64,000 bases of DNA from Liolophura sinensis (GCF_032854445.1 NC_088295.1:87813836-87877835), one strand, 5' to 3'; positions 32,176-44,929 are shown, counted from the first letter of the stretch. A program made the numbers and translations. The notes: a model not told the origin generated them from the sequence alone.

Positions 32176-34430
32176 TATAAATATACTTATGTCAATATGT
32201 TTGTCATCAATTATTGTTGTTGGATCACTACATTGTTTAAACTGAACAGAGTGGTGTCTGGATTTGGATTAACCTGATATTTAAAATCTACCTCATTTAT
32301 TAATTTGATTGAAATGTTATCTTATTATTTTTAAGGTTACATTACACGTTACAGGTAAAGTTACCCGGCTAATACAAAAATATATTGATGAATGTTGGAG
32401 GGCGACTCAGTATACATATCATTCACTCTAGCTAAATACAGAAGAGTTCATCGTTTATTATCTTTATTTGGCACAGTCCCAGCTTAGCATCTTCATTAAC
32501 TACTATGGAACCTGCATGGAACTATATCTTCTCTCCTGCACGCTCTGTCCTTAAATGTACAGCTGTGCACAACGAAAACAGGTTTCCCGCGAACTTAAAA
32601 TTCTGAATTCACATACCTTCATTTTGCAGGAAAATAAAGACCATAAATTCGCAGTTAACACAAATATAACAAACGCATCCACTAAGACATCATTCGAATT
32701 TCGGAAACCGCCATATTTGTATTACGTCTCTCCACTGCTAGGATTGACTCGGCTGCTCTTCCAAAAAATATGATCTCATCTTTTTCCCACTATAAAGAGT
32801 TAATATCAAGAAAAAAAACAAGCTGTCAGTCCCACAATCCTCTTGATTTCAAACCAGATCTGCATCTCTGAAAGCTGGGTAGAATGAAACATACAGGTCT
32901 CGAATCTAAGTGACAAGGAATGCCGTCACGAGCCAACGGCAAGCCGAGTGTTAAACAATGTGTTTACACCTAAAAATATGTTTACACTTAATAATGTGTT
33001 TACAATTCCGTATCACGATTTTACGTATCGATGCATGGAATTAAACCGCGATAATGTGACGTTTACAACGATGTTTAAATTCAAGTACTACCTACATTAT
33101 TATTTCAATTTTTTTTCTTTTATTCAAAGATACGAGATCGGGAAACTGTTCTCTTGCCTTTAATGCGACTTGTTCCCCTCCCCAGATCAGAAGTCATTGT
33201 ACACAATTAACTTAGTATGTCCGTTTCAAAGAATCCTTATCTCCTTTGAGAACCGTTTGTTCAGGATGGCAGCTCTATACATGGCGATTTGGAGGCTGAC
33301 TGAAGAACATAAAAGAGACAAACAGGACGGGGAAACCTTACATTTCTCTCAGTACAGAACGGTTTTGAGACGGTGTGTTTTCAGAAGTTTCCACTGTGTG
33401 GCCATATAGTAATGTAATAATAACTGTTGTAGAATGGGCAGAACTTTTCCATTATGTGCACGTATGTAGTTTTTTACGGTGGAGAAACCAGAAAAAAACG
33501 ATAACGTACTGAATTAAGCGAAAGCTGTGACGCAGTTAGACATCGACTGTTGTACATGAATTGGATATGATCCTGTAAACGTTTGAAAATTTTGTTAAAT
33601 ACCCTAAACTGACAAAACGGAACTGTGTTGTGTATAAGCGTTTATATTACATATTACTGTTTTTGTTTCATGTTATGTTTTTTGGGGGGAGGATACAAAA
33701 CATTTCCATTCATTGATTCATGACAAAATATTGTCATGATTCCCTATTATATTATAAAAGGGAAAACAATGAATATAGTGTAGTAATGATGTTTCTGTGA
33801 TGAAACAGAATAAAGTATTCACGAACTCAGTTGTTTTTGAAGGTACAGTTAGTAGGCCACGCCATTAGCTCTCTACATGATCGCGATCTGACCACACATT
33901 TCGCACAGACACACATTAGTTATGTAAACAAACTTCGTATCAGCATTAACACGCTAAGTTATAAATTCATCGGTTAAAATAATATATATCAAACCATTAT
34001 TAAACCTATCACTTAATTTGCCCAATGAAAGTAATAACTGTGTCAGTGTGGACATGACGGAGAGACGCACAGTATTTTGTGTTCTCACTAGCAACCTTCT
34101 ATATATAGGTCTACTCTCCATTTACTAGCCTTAAGCTCAGAACATTTTGTTAAATTTCTCCTACTTAAGCCATTCCATCTGTGACCAATAATCTAGAAAA
34201 CACAATATTGTTACACAGCAAATTTTCCTGTGACCCATCCGGTGATTTTTTTATAAGTTATGCCAGATGTGTAATACAACCATACAGGATAAAAGACAGC
34301 GCAATCAAACCAGAGCAGTTACGGCAATGTGATACTTCGTGAACGGTCAGACGTATTACTGGTGAAATTCGGTCAGTTTAACTCAGGGTTTTATTTCAGC
34401 TGTTAATCTATAAACTTATGAAGTAGCAGG
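32176..34430. other. Intergenic, nothing recognised
   Basis: AT-rich DNA. Short frames near 32555-32773, 32948-33163 and 33170-33409 lack recognisable motifs. A short TGTTTACA direct repeat lies near 32958-33003. Confidence 0.45.
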
Positions 34431-34432
34431 GC

Positions 34433-34652
34433 CTCCGTTGCTCAGTTGGGTAGCGCGCTAACGCAGCGTAATGACCTAGTAGCCTCTCACCAATGTGGTC
34501 GCTGTGAGTTCAATGGCCTATCAGCAACCAGCGGACGGTGCTGGGTTCCCCCGGGCTCTGCCTGGATTCCAGCCACCATAATGCTGGCCACTGTCGTAGA
34601 AGTGAAATATTCTTGAGTACGGCTAAAACACCACTCAAATAAATAAATATAA
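34433..34652 (+). mobile_element. SINE family B, near full length
   Basis: The tRNA-like head has box A GTTGCTCAGTTGGGTAGCGC and box B GTGAGTTCAATGG. The body shows CCAGCGGACGGTGCTGGGTT, CCATAATGCTGGCCACTGTC and GTGAAATATTCTTGAGTACG, then CACTCAAATAAATAAATATA at the 3' end. It is the clearest full family B copy in the window, together with 52024-52257, and lies directly against the 24-bp array. Confidence 0.85.
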
Positions 34653-34674
34653 AGTTGCAATGTACTCCCCGCCC

Positions 34675-36803
34675 CGCAAAGGCTCATAACCCTCTATCGC
34701 CACAGGCTCATAACCCCCTATCGCCACAGGCTCATAATCCCCTATCACCACAGGCTCATAACCCCCTATCACCACAGGCTCATAACCCCCTATCACCACA
34801 GGCTCATAACCCCCTATCGCCACAGGCTCATAGCCGCCTATCACCACAGGCTCATAACCCCCTAACGCCACAGGCTCATAACCCCCTATTACCACAGGCT
34901 CATAACCGCCTATTGTCACAGGCTCATAACCCCCTATCGCCACAGGCTCATAACCCCCTATCGCCACAGGCTCATAACACCCTATCACCACAGGCTCATA
35001 ACCCCCTATCACCACAGGCTCATAACCCCCTATCGCCACAGGCTCATAACCCCCTAGCACCACAGGCTCATAATCCCCTATCACAGGCTCATAACCCCCT
35101 ATCACCACAGGCTCATAACCCCCTATCACCACAGGCTCATAACCCCCTATCACCACAGGCCCATAACCCCCTATCGTCACAGGCTCATAACCCCCTAGCA
35201 CCACAGACTCATAACCCCCTATCACCACAGGCCCATAACCCCCTATCATCACAGGCTCATAGCCCCCTATCACCACAGGCCCATAACCCCCTATCACCAC
35301 AGGCTCATAACCCCCTATCACCACAGGCTCATAACCCCCTATCACCACAGGCTCATAACCCCCTAGCACCACAGACTCATAACCCCCTATCACCACAGGC
35401 CCATAACCCCCTATCATCACAGGCTCATAGCCCCCTATCGCCACAGGCTCATAACCCCCTAGCACCACAGGCTCATAATCCCCTATCACAGGCTCATAAC
35501 CCCCTATCACCACAGGCTCATAACCCCCTATCACCACAGGCTCATAACCCCCTATCACCACAGGCCCATAACCCCCTATCGTCACAGGCTCATAACCCCC
35601 TAGCACCACAGACTCATAACCCCCTATCACCACAGGCCCATAACCCCCTATCATCACAGGCTCATAGCCCCCTATCACCACAGGCCCATAACCCCCTATC
35701 ACCACAGGCTCATAAACCCCTATCACCACAGGCTCATAACCCCCTATCACCACAGGCTCATAACCCCCTATCACCACAGGCTCATAACCGCCTATCACCA
35801 CAGGCTCATAACCGCCTATCACCACAGGCTTATAATCCCCTATCACCACAGGCTCATAACCCCCTATCACCACAGGCTCATAACCGCCTATCATCACAGG
35901 CTCATAGCCCCCTATCACCACAGGCCCATAACCCCCTATCACCACAGGCTCATAACCCCCTAGCACCACAGGCTCATAACCGCCTATCACCACAGGCTTA
36001 TAATCCCCTATCACCACAGGCTCATAACCCCTATCGCCACAGGCTCATAACCCCCTATCGCCACAGGCTCATAACCCCCTATCACCACAGGCTCATAACC
36101 CCCTATCGTCACAGGCTCATGACCCCCTATCGCCACAGGCTCATAGCCCCCTATCACCACAGGCTCATAACCCCCTATCACCACAGGCTCATAACCCCCC
36201 TATCACCACAGGCTCATAACCGCCTATCACCACAGGCTCATAACCGCCTATCACCACAGGCTCATAACCCCCTATCACCACAGGCTCATAACCCCCTATC
36301 ATAACCCCTTATCACCACAGGCTCATAACCCCCTATCACCACAGGCTCATAACCCCCTATCACCACAGGCTCATAACCCCCTATCACCACAGGCTCATAA
36401 CCCCCTAGTACCACAGGCTCATAGCCCCCTAGCACCACAGGCTCATAACCCCCTATCACCACAGGCTCATAACCCCCTATCACCACAGGCTCATAACCCC
36501 CTATCACCACAGGCTCATAACCCCCTATCACCACAGGCTCATAACCCCCTATCACCACAGGCTCATAACCCCCTATCACCACAGGCTCATAACCCCCTAT
36601 CACCACAGGCTCATAACCCCCTATCACCACAGGCTTATAATCCCCTATCACCACAGGCTCATAACCCCCTATCACCACAAGCTCATAGCCCCCTATCACC
36701 ACAGGCTCATAACCCCCTATCACCACAGGCTCATAACCCCCTATCACCACAGGTCCATAACCCTCTATCACCACAGGCTCATAACCCCCTATCACCACAG
36801 GCA
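34675..36803. repeat. 24-bp tandem array (~88 units) with ~408-bp higher-order duplication
   Basis: The unit is CCCCCTATCACCACAGGCTC ATAA. Because 24 is a multiple of three, both strands stay open for long distances, reading PLSPQAHN repeats on + and GGYEPVVI repeats on -. The segment starting near 35075 with the rare short unit CCCCTATCACAGGCTCATAA repeats near 35480 with the same ordered series of variants (GTCAC, GCACC, GACTC, ATCATC), showing block duplication of about 17 units. Frame-breaking length variants near 36030-36070, 36195 and 36300 argue against a maintained protein. Confidence 0.95.
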
Positions 36804-37391
36804 AAGCACATCACCGTTCATGGCACTACTTGTTACTGTTGTATAATGATGTGCCAAGGAATGAATCGGATCCGAAGGTAGTCCTATACGCATTTGCTTC
36901 ACACACAAGTAAATACACATTTACAAGGAACGAGCAATAATTGATTGGAAATCTCCGGCCGGAAGTACGCGAGTCGCAGTGCCATAAGCTGTCGATTGAG
37001 TAGGTTTCTGGACACTTTCATATGTAAAGTAAAGCAAGGTTGATTACGAAGTCCTACGGTTACATGTGCATGAAACAACACCGGAAACTGCCTAAATTGA
37101 CAAACAGTATTTACAGGTGGATTCCAATAGCCAAAATCGCGATTTTCATCAGTATCATCACATCTGAGCACGAAATGAAATTATGAAAACAGATAATTTA
37201 CAAAATTATAATGGCACCCACTTTACAAAACTAGCTCAGTCACACTTTCAGGACTAACCAGTTTAAACCCGTCTCTAATTGGTGTACCGTAAATATTGTT
37301 AATATTACAAAATGGAAATGTTCTACGTGACAAGATTTCACTTTTCACCACGGTTAGCATGCAAAACCGTATATTACTATCACTCTACATT
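36804..37391. other. Spacer holding a dispersed-repeat scrap at ~36945-37070
   Basis: The stretch GAGTAGGTTTCTGGACACTT, ATGTAAAGTAAAGCAAGG and GATTACGAAG has a relative at 56430-56545. The family is unknown. Nothing else was seen. Confidence 0.5.
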
Positions 37392-37552
37392 ATTGTGTGG
37401 GAAGGCCTGCCACCAACCAGCGGATGGTCGTGGGGTTCCCCCGGGTACTGCCCGGTTTCCTCCCACCATAATGGTGGTCGTCGTCGTATAAGTGAAATAT
37501 TCTTGGGAACGACGTAAGACACCAATCAAATAAATAAATAAATAAATACATA
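37392..37552 (+). mobile_element. SINE family B, 3' half
   Basis: GGAAGGCCTGCCACCAACCA, GCGGATGGTCGTGGGGTTCC, CCCACCATAATGGTGGTCG and CACCAATCAAATAAATAAAT mark the 3' half of family B. It is truncated at its 5' end. Confidence 0.82.
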
Positions 37553-38182
37553 AAAAGTATTGTAAGTTATATAAAATGCTCTACATCACTACGATCTCCA
37601 ATTTACCTGCGCGGGATTTCCATGTCCGATCAGCCTAATGTTCGAGGGTCAAGTGCCCGCGAAGCCCGTGCAATCCCCGATTGGACTGACCACAACTACG
37701 ACCAACAAATCAACGGCCACCACTTGACCAGTTCAACTGCTTGAACAGTTCAACTGCTTGACCAGTTCTGATCAAACTCCTCGCAGGTCCATGAAATCAA
37801 AATTATCCCTTTCAATTTACACGGTCACATGAATGGAGGTTATACTAAAATCCAGGAATACGTCTGAGATTGGTGCGAGCAAGCGACCTCATTCACGAAG
37901 GGCAGATGATATACAACGATAGAAAGTAACACTTTAGAGAAATGAGCCAGTGATAGCCTAAATATTGATAATTTTAAGCTAAGTATGAGAAGTACAGAAT
38001 CACAGGCCGTCAACGGGTAAATCACAATCCCATGTCGTGTTTTAAAGAGCAGTTTATTCCTAGTTATATATTGAATAAGTGGGGGATTGCTTCCTCCAAA
38101 TCAGTCTATCACATTGACAAATTGGACATGTAGTATAACGTCTGGACCGAGCCTGCGATGTACGTGGGCTAATAATTATTCC

Positions 38183-38432
38183 TTTATTTATTTGATTGGT
38201 GTTTCACGTCTTACGGTATTCAAGAATATTTCAGTTATACCGCGTGGGCTAGCATAATGGTGGGAAAACCCGACTAGAGTGTTAGGGTAACCCACGACCA
38301 TCGGAAGGTTGCTGCAAGACCTTCCCTCGTACGGTCGGATAGGCTGGCAACATGAGCTGGACTTCCTGGTTCCTGGTCCTTGTGCGGCACAAGCATACTA
38401 ACCACTAGGCCGATAAAGGCCCACTAAGGCAG
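38183..38432 (-). mobile_element. SINE family B, near full length, reverse orientation
   Basis: It begins with TTTATTTATTTGATTGGTGT (reverse of the tail) and continues through ACGGTATTCAAGAATATTTC, AACCCACGACCATCGGAAGG and CGTACGGTCGG. It ends in a tRNA-like CATACTAACCACTAGGCCG segment, the reverse of a D-arm-like head. Confidence 0.75.
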
Positions 38433-39060
38433 AATTGACGTTGAATAGATGGGCTTTGCATGTATGGTGTGAAACTAGATTTTGGCTTGACTAAAAGGTT
38501 TACCACGTAGACATTTACAGTGCGATCAAGGTCTGGACGCAGTTTCTGGTAATGACTGTACGCGAATATCTAACCTTTTAACATGGCTTCAATAATACAA
38601 AACTCTCTGAGATTTAATCATCAGTGTACCGAACGCAGACTGTGTTTAAGCCAGATTTCATTGCAGAAAATCCTTTGGTGGAAATCATTTAAAATCCTGA
38701 GGGAGGATGAGCAGGCAACGATAATGCCACGTTGACCATGGATCAATTCCTGTATCAGTGTAGCTCACTTGATGGTTTTAATTGGTGTCATTATTACTGA
38801 GAACCGGTGATCAAAACATAGTTAAAATATCTTCAAAAATAAGACAGCCAATTGTAGTATGTTTTTTCCAATTATAATATGTTATGATCTGAAGGCCATG
38901 CTCTCTTGAAAGCTTAGTCACAAGTGATCGCAAATGCCATGCGCTGCGACCCTATTGCTCTCTGTGTCGATATTGCGTCAATAGAAAGTGGACTTTTGCA
39001 GTGTTTTGCGTCGTGCGTCATACACAAAGCAGCAAATCAGAAATATCCGGTGACCCGCAC
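38433..39060. other. Spacer, nothing recognised
   Basis: No open frame, SINE or tandem unit is supported here. It lies immediately upstream of the TATA-like site at 39069. Confidence 0.4.
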
Positions 39061-39068
39061 CCAAGCGA

Positions 39069-39157
39069 TATAAGGCCATCCCAGACTCGGGGGTATCACA
39101 GAAAGTTGTCCGCGCTAACGGTTGCCTGAAGCTCGTATAGCCCCTGGAGAACGACAG
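39069..39157 (+). promoter_or_regulatory. Speculative promoter and non-coding first exon with splice donor
   Basis: A TATA-like TATAAGG (39069-39075) is followed about 30 bases later by a plausible start region (GTATCACAGAAAG). A strong donor, GACAG|GTAAGT, has its exon edge at 39157. The next + strand gene with an acceptor just ahead of its start codon is the GPCR at 46397 (acceptor at 46363), so this could be its leader exon. That linkage is inference only. Confidence 0.25.
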
Positions 39158-39241
39158 GTAAGTCAGACACTATAGACAATATTATACAACATACTCAAGG
39201 AATACTGTTTCAAAAGTTAACTGTACTGAAGTCTGTAAGTT

Positions 39242-39747
39242 CATGCAAATTTCCTCTTTCCAACTCAGATTGTATAAACGTTGAAGGCGTTTGAAGTCCG
39301 GGGTCATCGTCTGATAGTAAAAATTTAATTATTTCGGGAACTATGCAGATTTCCTCTTTCCAACTCAGATTGTAGAAACGTTGAAGGCGTTTGAAGCCCG
39401 AGGTCATCGTCTGATAGTAAAAATGTAATTATTTCGGGAACTATGCAGATTTCCTCTTTCCAACTCAGATTGTATAAACGTTGAAGGCGTTTGAAGTCCG
39501 GGGTCATCGTCTGATAGTAAAAATTTAATTATTTCGGGAACTATGCAGATTTCCTCTTTCCAACTCAGATTGTAGAAACGTTGAAGGCGTTTGAAGCCCG
39601 AGGTCATCGTCTGATAGTAAAAATGTAATTATTTCGGGAACTATGCAGATTTCCTCTTTCCAACTCAGATTGTAGAAACGTTGAAGGCGTTTGAAGTCCG
39701 GGGTCATCGTCTGATAGTAAAAATTTAATTATTTCGGGAACTATGAA
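39242..39747. repeat. 100-bp tandem array, five units with alternating variants
   Basis: The unit contains GCAGATTTCCTCTTTCCAAC, AGATTGTATAAACGTTGAAG and CATCGTCTGATAGTAAAAAT. Two variants alternate (TTGTATAAACG with GTCCGGGG against TTGTAGAAACG with GCCCGAGG), so the recent duplication step was 200 bases. Confidence 0.93.
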
Positions 39748-41221
39748 GTCCACTTGAAAATGAAATTTTCTCCATGATACTGAGATTAAACGCGCCAAAC
39801 TCCAGCCATGAGTATTGAAGAACTGTCAACAAGACTTTCTGTAAGAACCAGTGACAAGCGACAACTATTCTAAAGTGTAGTCCTGGTTAGCTAATGAAGA
39901 TCTATTTTCAAAGAAATATCCACCCATACATTAAAAGTGGTGCGAAACACATGGCTTTTCAGGCGGTAATAACACTCTTTGTAGAGCAAATCAATCCCTT
40001 CAGTAACAGAAGCTGGTGATAAATGTAGCAGCAAGCTCTTTTATGGCCGTCTAATTCACAGGAGATTTTGGTAACTTTAATGAGAAATGTCTGAACTCCG
40101 AAATTAAGAGAGCTAGTCAATTTTCACCAGCATCTGTAGAGAGTTATACCACTGGAAACTAAAGAGGCAGGTCAAGTCCGATTATAGCAGAGCCGAAGAG
40201 CTCTGGTACACCAATATAGTGTCTAGTAGATACATGTTCACAGACATGTGGTGGGATTTGAGACTTTATTGCCGGTTCCATTCTGTCGACAAGAATGTCC
40301 GATTTCATTACACACTGCATTATCTCTCCAAAAGCAAACTAAAATTACGATTGAGTAGATGGAGAATTGTCCAATCATCTTTCATAAAATCAAAATGTCT
40401 TGGAAAAGAAGGTAGTATATGCAAGAAATTTGCTAATTGTAAAGTTGCAGACATTGTAGTGTTCGGCTGTTTAACAAGAAATTCAGTCCTTTACAAACCA
40501 TGTTTTGAATTTTGAATCCATGTGCTAAATCAGCAGGTGGAGAGAATAAAGATACAATAGCCAGAAACTGTACGCTAGGTCAGGAAACCCTGGCCTATTT
40601 TATCGACTCAACTTCGCCATTCACGTTGTTGAGCCCAGCGGATTTAGTTAGTCGTTAAGTGACGCTACAACTATAAACATCGGGACAGAGTTGGTGAGAG
40701 AAAGCGCTTTCCTATCAAATCTTTGGCTGATTTATGCTTACAAATACTCCACAGCTTAATGTATACCAAAAACATTGCATCGACCAAAAATAATTCAGTG
40801 CCGTTACCAACGTTATTGTGACATCTACAAGACAGTGGGTGAACCAAAGTTACGTCAGTGCCATCACTAATGTCGAAGTTACACTGACGTAAACCGCCTT
40901 GTGTGTGAAACATTCAACACAATGGATCAAATGAAATTATTTAAGTGACGTTTAACAACCTCATTTATGACGCACACAAAACAGTTTATCAACCAAAGTT
41001 ACATCAGTGACTTTATCACCTTACATATGGCACTTATAAAACAAAGGTTCAACCAAAATTACAGTGGCGACACAGCCTTATCTATGGTGTGTTAAAAATA
41101 GAGATCGCCCAACGTTACGGTGACGTCGTCCGCTTATTTATACGACTCACTAAGCAAAGGATTAACTAAAGTTACGGTGACGATACCATCTTAGTCATGC
41201 CATGTTCAAAACAACAGATAT
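39748..41221. other. Spacer, nothing recognised
   Basis: The open frame at 40219-40515 (98 codons) has no recognisable motif. Short related phrases such as CAAAGTTACGTCAGTG and CAAAATTACAGTGGCG recur between 40840 and 41180 at irregular intervals and may be a very degraded tandem repeat. Confidence 0.4.
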
Positions 41222-41795
41222 AACATAGTTAAAGTGAAGAAGCCGCATGATATATGCCCTGTGCGAAACAACCAATACACCGAAGCTGTATCAAGGTAGC
41301 TACATTATATATGCCTTGTGCTAAATGACAGATACACCGAAGCTGTATCAAGGTAGCTATATTATATATGCCTTGTGGTAAATGACAGATACACCGAAGC
41401 TGTATCAAAGCAGCTACATTATATATGCCTAGTGCTAAATGACAGATACACCGAAGCTGTATCAAGGTAGCTGCGTTATATATGCCTCGTACAAAACAAC
41501 CGATACACAAAAGTTGTATGAAGGTAGTGGCATTATATACGCCCCGTGCAAAACAACCAATACACAGAAGTTTTATCAAGGCAGCTGCATTATATACGCT
41601 CTGTGCAAAACAACCGATACACCGAAGTTGTATGAAGGTAGTGGCATTAAATACGCCCGGTGCAAAACAACCAATACACCCAAGTTGTATCAAGGTATTG
41701 GCATTATATATGCCCCGGGCTAAGTGACACATACACAGAAGCTGTATTAAGGCAGCTGCACTTTTATATGCCTTGTGCTAAATGACCAATACGGT
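41222..41795. repeat. 57-bp tandem array, about ten units
   Basis: The unit holds GAAGCTGTATCAAGGTAGCT, ACATTATATATGCCTTGTGC and TAAATGACAGATACACC. It is 19 codons long, which keeps several frames open, but there are no coding signals beyond that. A SINE is inserted in the last unit. Confidence 0.92.
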
Positions 41796-41977
41796 TGCTG
41801 TGAGTTCATGTCCAGCTCATCCTGGCTTCCTCTCCGGCCATACGGGGGAAGGTCTGTCAGCAACTTGCGGATGGTCGTGGGTTTTCCTCGGGCTCTGCCG
41901 GGTATCCTCTCACCATAATGCTGGCCCCTGTCGTTTAAGTGAAATTTTCTTGAGTACAACGCAAAACACCGATCAAA

Positions 41978-42006
<29 letters not shown>
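41791..42006 (+). mobile_element. SINE family B, 5' truncated, with 11-bp target duplication
   Basis: The sequence from ACGGTTGCTGTGAGTTCATG through CCATAATGCTGGCCCCTGTC to CACCGATCAAATAAATAAAT is family B with a long (AAAT)n tail. AAATGACCAAT occurs at 41780-41790 and again at 42007-42017, a target-site duplication taken from the 57-bp array unit. The box A part of the head is missing. Confidence 0.87.
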
Positions 42007-42008
<2 letters not shown>

Positions 42009-42017
42009 ATGACCAAT

Positions 42018-44341
42018 GTGAGAAAGTTGAGGTAGTAGTTTTTCTATCACCCTCGGTACATTGTGTAATATTTATAACCTTGTCTTGCATGAGTAGCTCG
42101 GAGCCTATTCAGATTCGGCGAATAAAAGCAAGAATAGCGAGAGCGTCGGGGGTGATAACCGGGAAAGTTTATTACGCACAATCAGGGCTGTTACTGAACA
42201 CTTCTTAATGTTCTGTGTAACTGATTTATTAGCAAGTGTCACTTTAGCCGGAAGCCTTGTCTTGTTATGACACAGTTAAGTTTACATCTCCATTAGCGTG
42301 AAGCGCCAGTTAATTACCTCTACATATTCATATTGGAGGCTTGAATAACGATAACTGACCCAGAATAGAGCAGCAAGAAGCGCAAGATACAGTGTAATTC
42401 TTAACTATTGTCTGATTTTGACGTAATCCCACTTATTAAGCCTGTACAAGTTCGCATGAAGCAGACCTTACCTGTGAATCTGATCTAGTTCTTTGATGGT
42501 ATCTTTTTAATCCACATTAACCAGCTAGGATCATACATCTCCATTAGGTCAAATCAAATTATAAAATGATGATGTATTCACTGACTACAGTCCATGTACA
42601 TTTGCCCTTTGTCGAGGAATTTAATGGACGTGACGTGGAGTTATTATCCTAATATAACGCTTTAGGATAATAAAAAATCGTTTGATTGAATATCTTGACA
42701 TTCCAGTTCACGTGTTAAAATCCTTACTTTTTTTATCGGTGTTTAACTTCGTTTTCAAAAATTACTTCGATCTTTTTGAGGCTGGACAACACAGCCTTAC
42801 TTGAGCGCCAAACACGACGCCTGAACCATTTACTATAATCTGACAATTAGGTTGGGAAGCGAAGAAGCTTATTCAAATTCTCTACTGTTCACCTAAAATC
42901 ATTTCTAGTTGAAGTCATACTATAACTGTAAATTCAATATGAAAATCCCACTTAAAAAGTCAAGATTGTCAACTGACTCTAAATATGAAAATACAGTGAA
43001 CGTCATGTTTCATACGTCCTTTAAGTTATGATATATTTTTAACTCCCAATTGCACAAGGTTAAATATATGGGTTTCAGATAATGTCCATGTTTAGCACAT
43101 GATGTCTGCACGGCTGAAAATGTCGAAAAAAAGAGAACCCTTTGAGTCATCGATTTCAGTACGATGGGGTATAACAGTGTTATATATTGTTTCCACTGAT
43201 ATCATCACCCTGATTTAACTATCCCGGCTTAGTTGGGAGAATGCTAGTTGAGTCCCAGCATACCACAGTCACCAGTTCCACTGTAGAGCAGCTTGCTGAT
43301 CAGTACTGACAGAAAGCTGTTGTTAAAGTTTTATACTGGTGTACACCAAAACACGGTTATGATACACCTTCAGCTGAAGGTTCACCATGACACACCTAAT
43401 AAGCACACACTAACATGCGCACAAAATGAAACCAGACACCTTCATGAAAAAATTCTCTTTGGTTCTAAAGAAACATACTGAGGAAATCACACAACAAGCC
43501 GTAAATTGGGCAATAATTACGAGGTGAAATCAGGCGACGATCTACTCGGATTGTTATCGTAATGGACTGTCATGTACATCACATCGGTCATCAGTGTTCT
43601 GCAGGCCACTTCATGCCTACCTGTCACTGCCGTACTGGGCCATTCACTACATCAATGGCAAGACCATTCCTAGCAACTTAATTGGCCTTCTCCGTATATC
43701 TGGGGTTCACTTTTAGACGATTCTTCATCGACAAATGCTTTGTAGCAGCAACCGCTGTGTTACAAAAGGTTATTGAATGTGGGCGATTGCGTATGAATAA
43801 ACAGCTAGAGCTTGGAGAAATCAAGTCAGTCTGATAGCAATTCCTAATTAACTGCTATGAACTTGTATTTTGATTTGAACTTAGTAACGTGTACCATACG
43901 CCTCCTTAAGGAACTTCGTAGTCTGTCGAAGAACGTTTGTCTGTCAAATTCACGAACATTAACGCGACAGTTTGTTTATCAAGCTGTGGAGTCCACTCTC
44001 GGATACAGGAAACCGGATATTGTAAAATCAGTACAAGGTCCAACGTCTGATGTATTACCACGGTTTTTACCTCCTTTTTTCTAGGCAGTTTAGCTTGGTG
44101 TGTGCTACAAGCTCATCTTGTACAATACATGTTGATACATTCTATAACGAAATAAATTAATTAACTTGAAATGAAAAGTCTTCAACTGAATTTCCTCAGC
44201 AAAGAAGAAGAAAACACAAAACCACTGTGTTAAAGGAGATTGCCTTTTCTAACTTTAACTGATTTAACAGATTCTTTAATGCCCTCTTTAATCCGTCAAA
44301 TTTGCAATTACTGCTTCCAGTTAAGCTGTGAGTCAATAACA
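42018..44341. other. Spacer, nothing recognised
   Basis: AT-rich DNA with short frames at 43293-43481 and 43857-44084 that show no known motif. Confidence 0.45.
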
Positions 44342-44512
44342 AACTTTTTATGGGTATTTTGTTGTTAAAAATAAATTATAACTGGACGTTATTTTGAAGT
44401 TTTTATGGGTATTTTGTTGTTAAGAATAGATTATAACTGGACGTTTTTTTGAAGCTTTTATGGGTATTTTGTTGTTAAGAATAGATTATGACTGAGCGCT
44501 ATTTTGAAGTTT
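44342..44512. repeat. 55-bp tandem repeat, three units
   Basis: The unit is TTTTATGGGTATTTTGTTGT plus TAAGAATAGATTATAACTGG and ACGTTATTTTGAAG, at a 55-base pitch (44351, 44406, 44461). Confidence 0.9.
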
Positions 44513-44544
44513 GGAAATTAAATTGTATGATGTTAAGTTAGAGC

Positions 44545-44905
44545 ATAAATCATGTTATTTATAACTTTGTTTTTGATTATTGTCCAACGCCATACTCAAG
44601 AATTGCTCCCTCATAGCAAGGTGGTCAGTTTTAGGGGTGGATCGTATCGGAATACCTGCAATAAACAATGGACCATCGGCATGTTACTGACAATCTTTCT
44701 CACGAGTGATGTGAAAACTTACTCACCATATGGATGAAAGACAAACAAGTCTTTAACGAACGTAAGACTAAGCAAATGGTCCCATGAGTGGCGATGACTT
44801 CTATTTATCCCCATGCAAGGATCTCACGAACAGTAGGGAGAATCTAGAAATATGCTGTGAAAGACCGAGCCTGAGCCACTTTTATCACTGAGCCGCGTCT
44901 CTGAC
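44545..44905 (-). mobile_element. tRNA-derived SINE family D (left arm)
   Basis: On the minus strand it reads GACGCGGCTCAGTGATAAAA (box A-like), CTCGGTCTTTCACAGCATAT, CATGGGGATAAATAG, GGACCATTTGCTTAG and TTGAGTATGGCGTTGGAC. The same order appears on the plus strand at 62130-62490. The left copy lacks about 30 bases between box A and box B. Confidence 0.7.
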
Positions 44906-44929
44906 GTCCGTGCGAGAGTGTTGATATTG

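Noticed and set aside
34635-36804. Long open frames on both strands (up to ~550 codons) across the 24-bp array
   Set aside because: They result from a 24-bp unit without stop codons. They are pure repeat from end to end, have no signal peptide or flanking unique coding sequence, and are interrupted by length variants.
39210-39798. Serial 60-67 codon minus-strand frames
   Set aside because: All are the same frame of the 100-bp repeat, restarted in each unit.
41229-41732. Minus-strand 167-codon frame with CIGCFARGIYNAATLIQLR-like repeats, and plus-strand partners
   Set aside because: Entirely the 57-bp (19-codon) array; several frames on both strands are open for the same reason.
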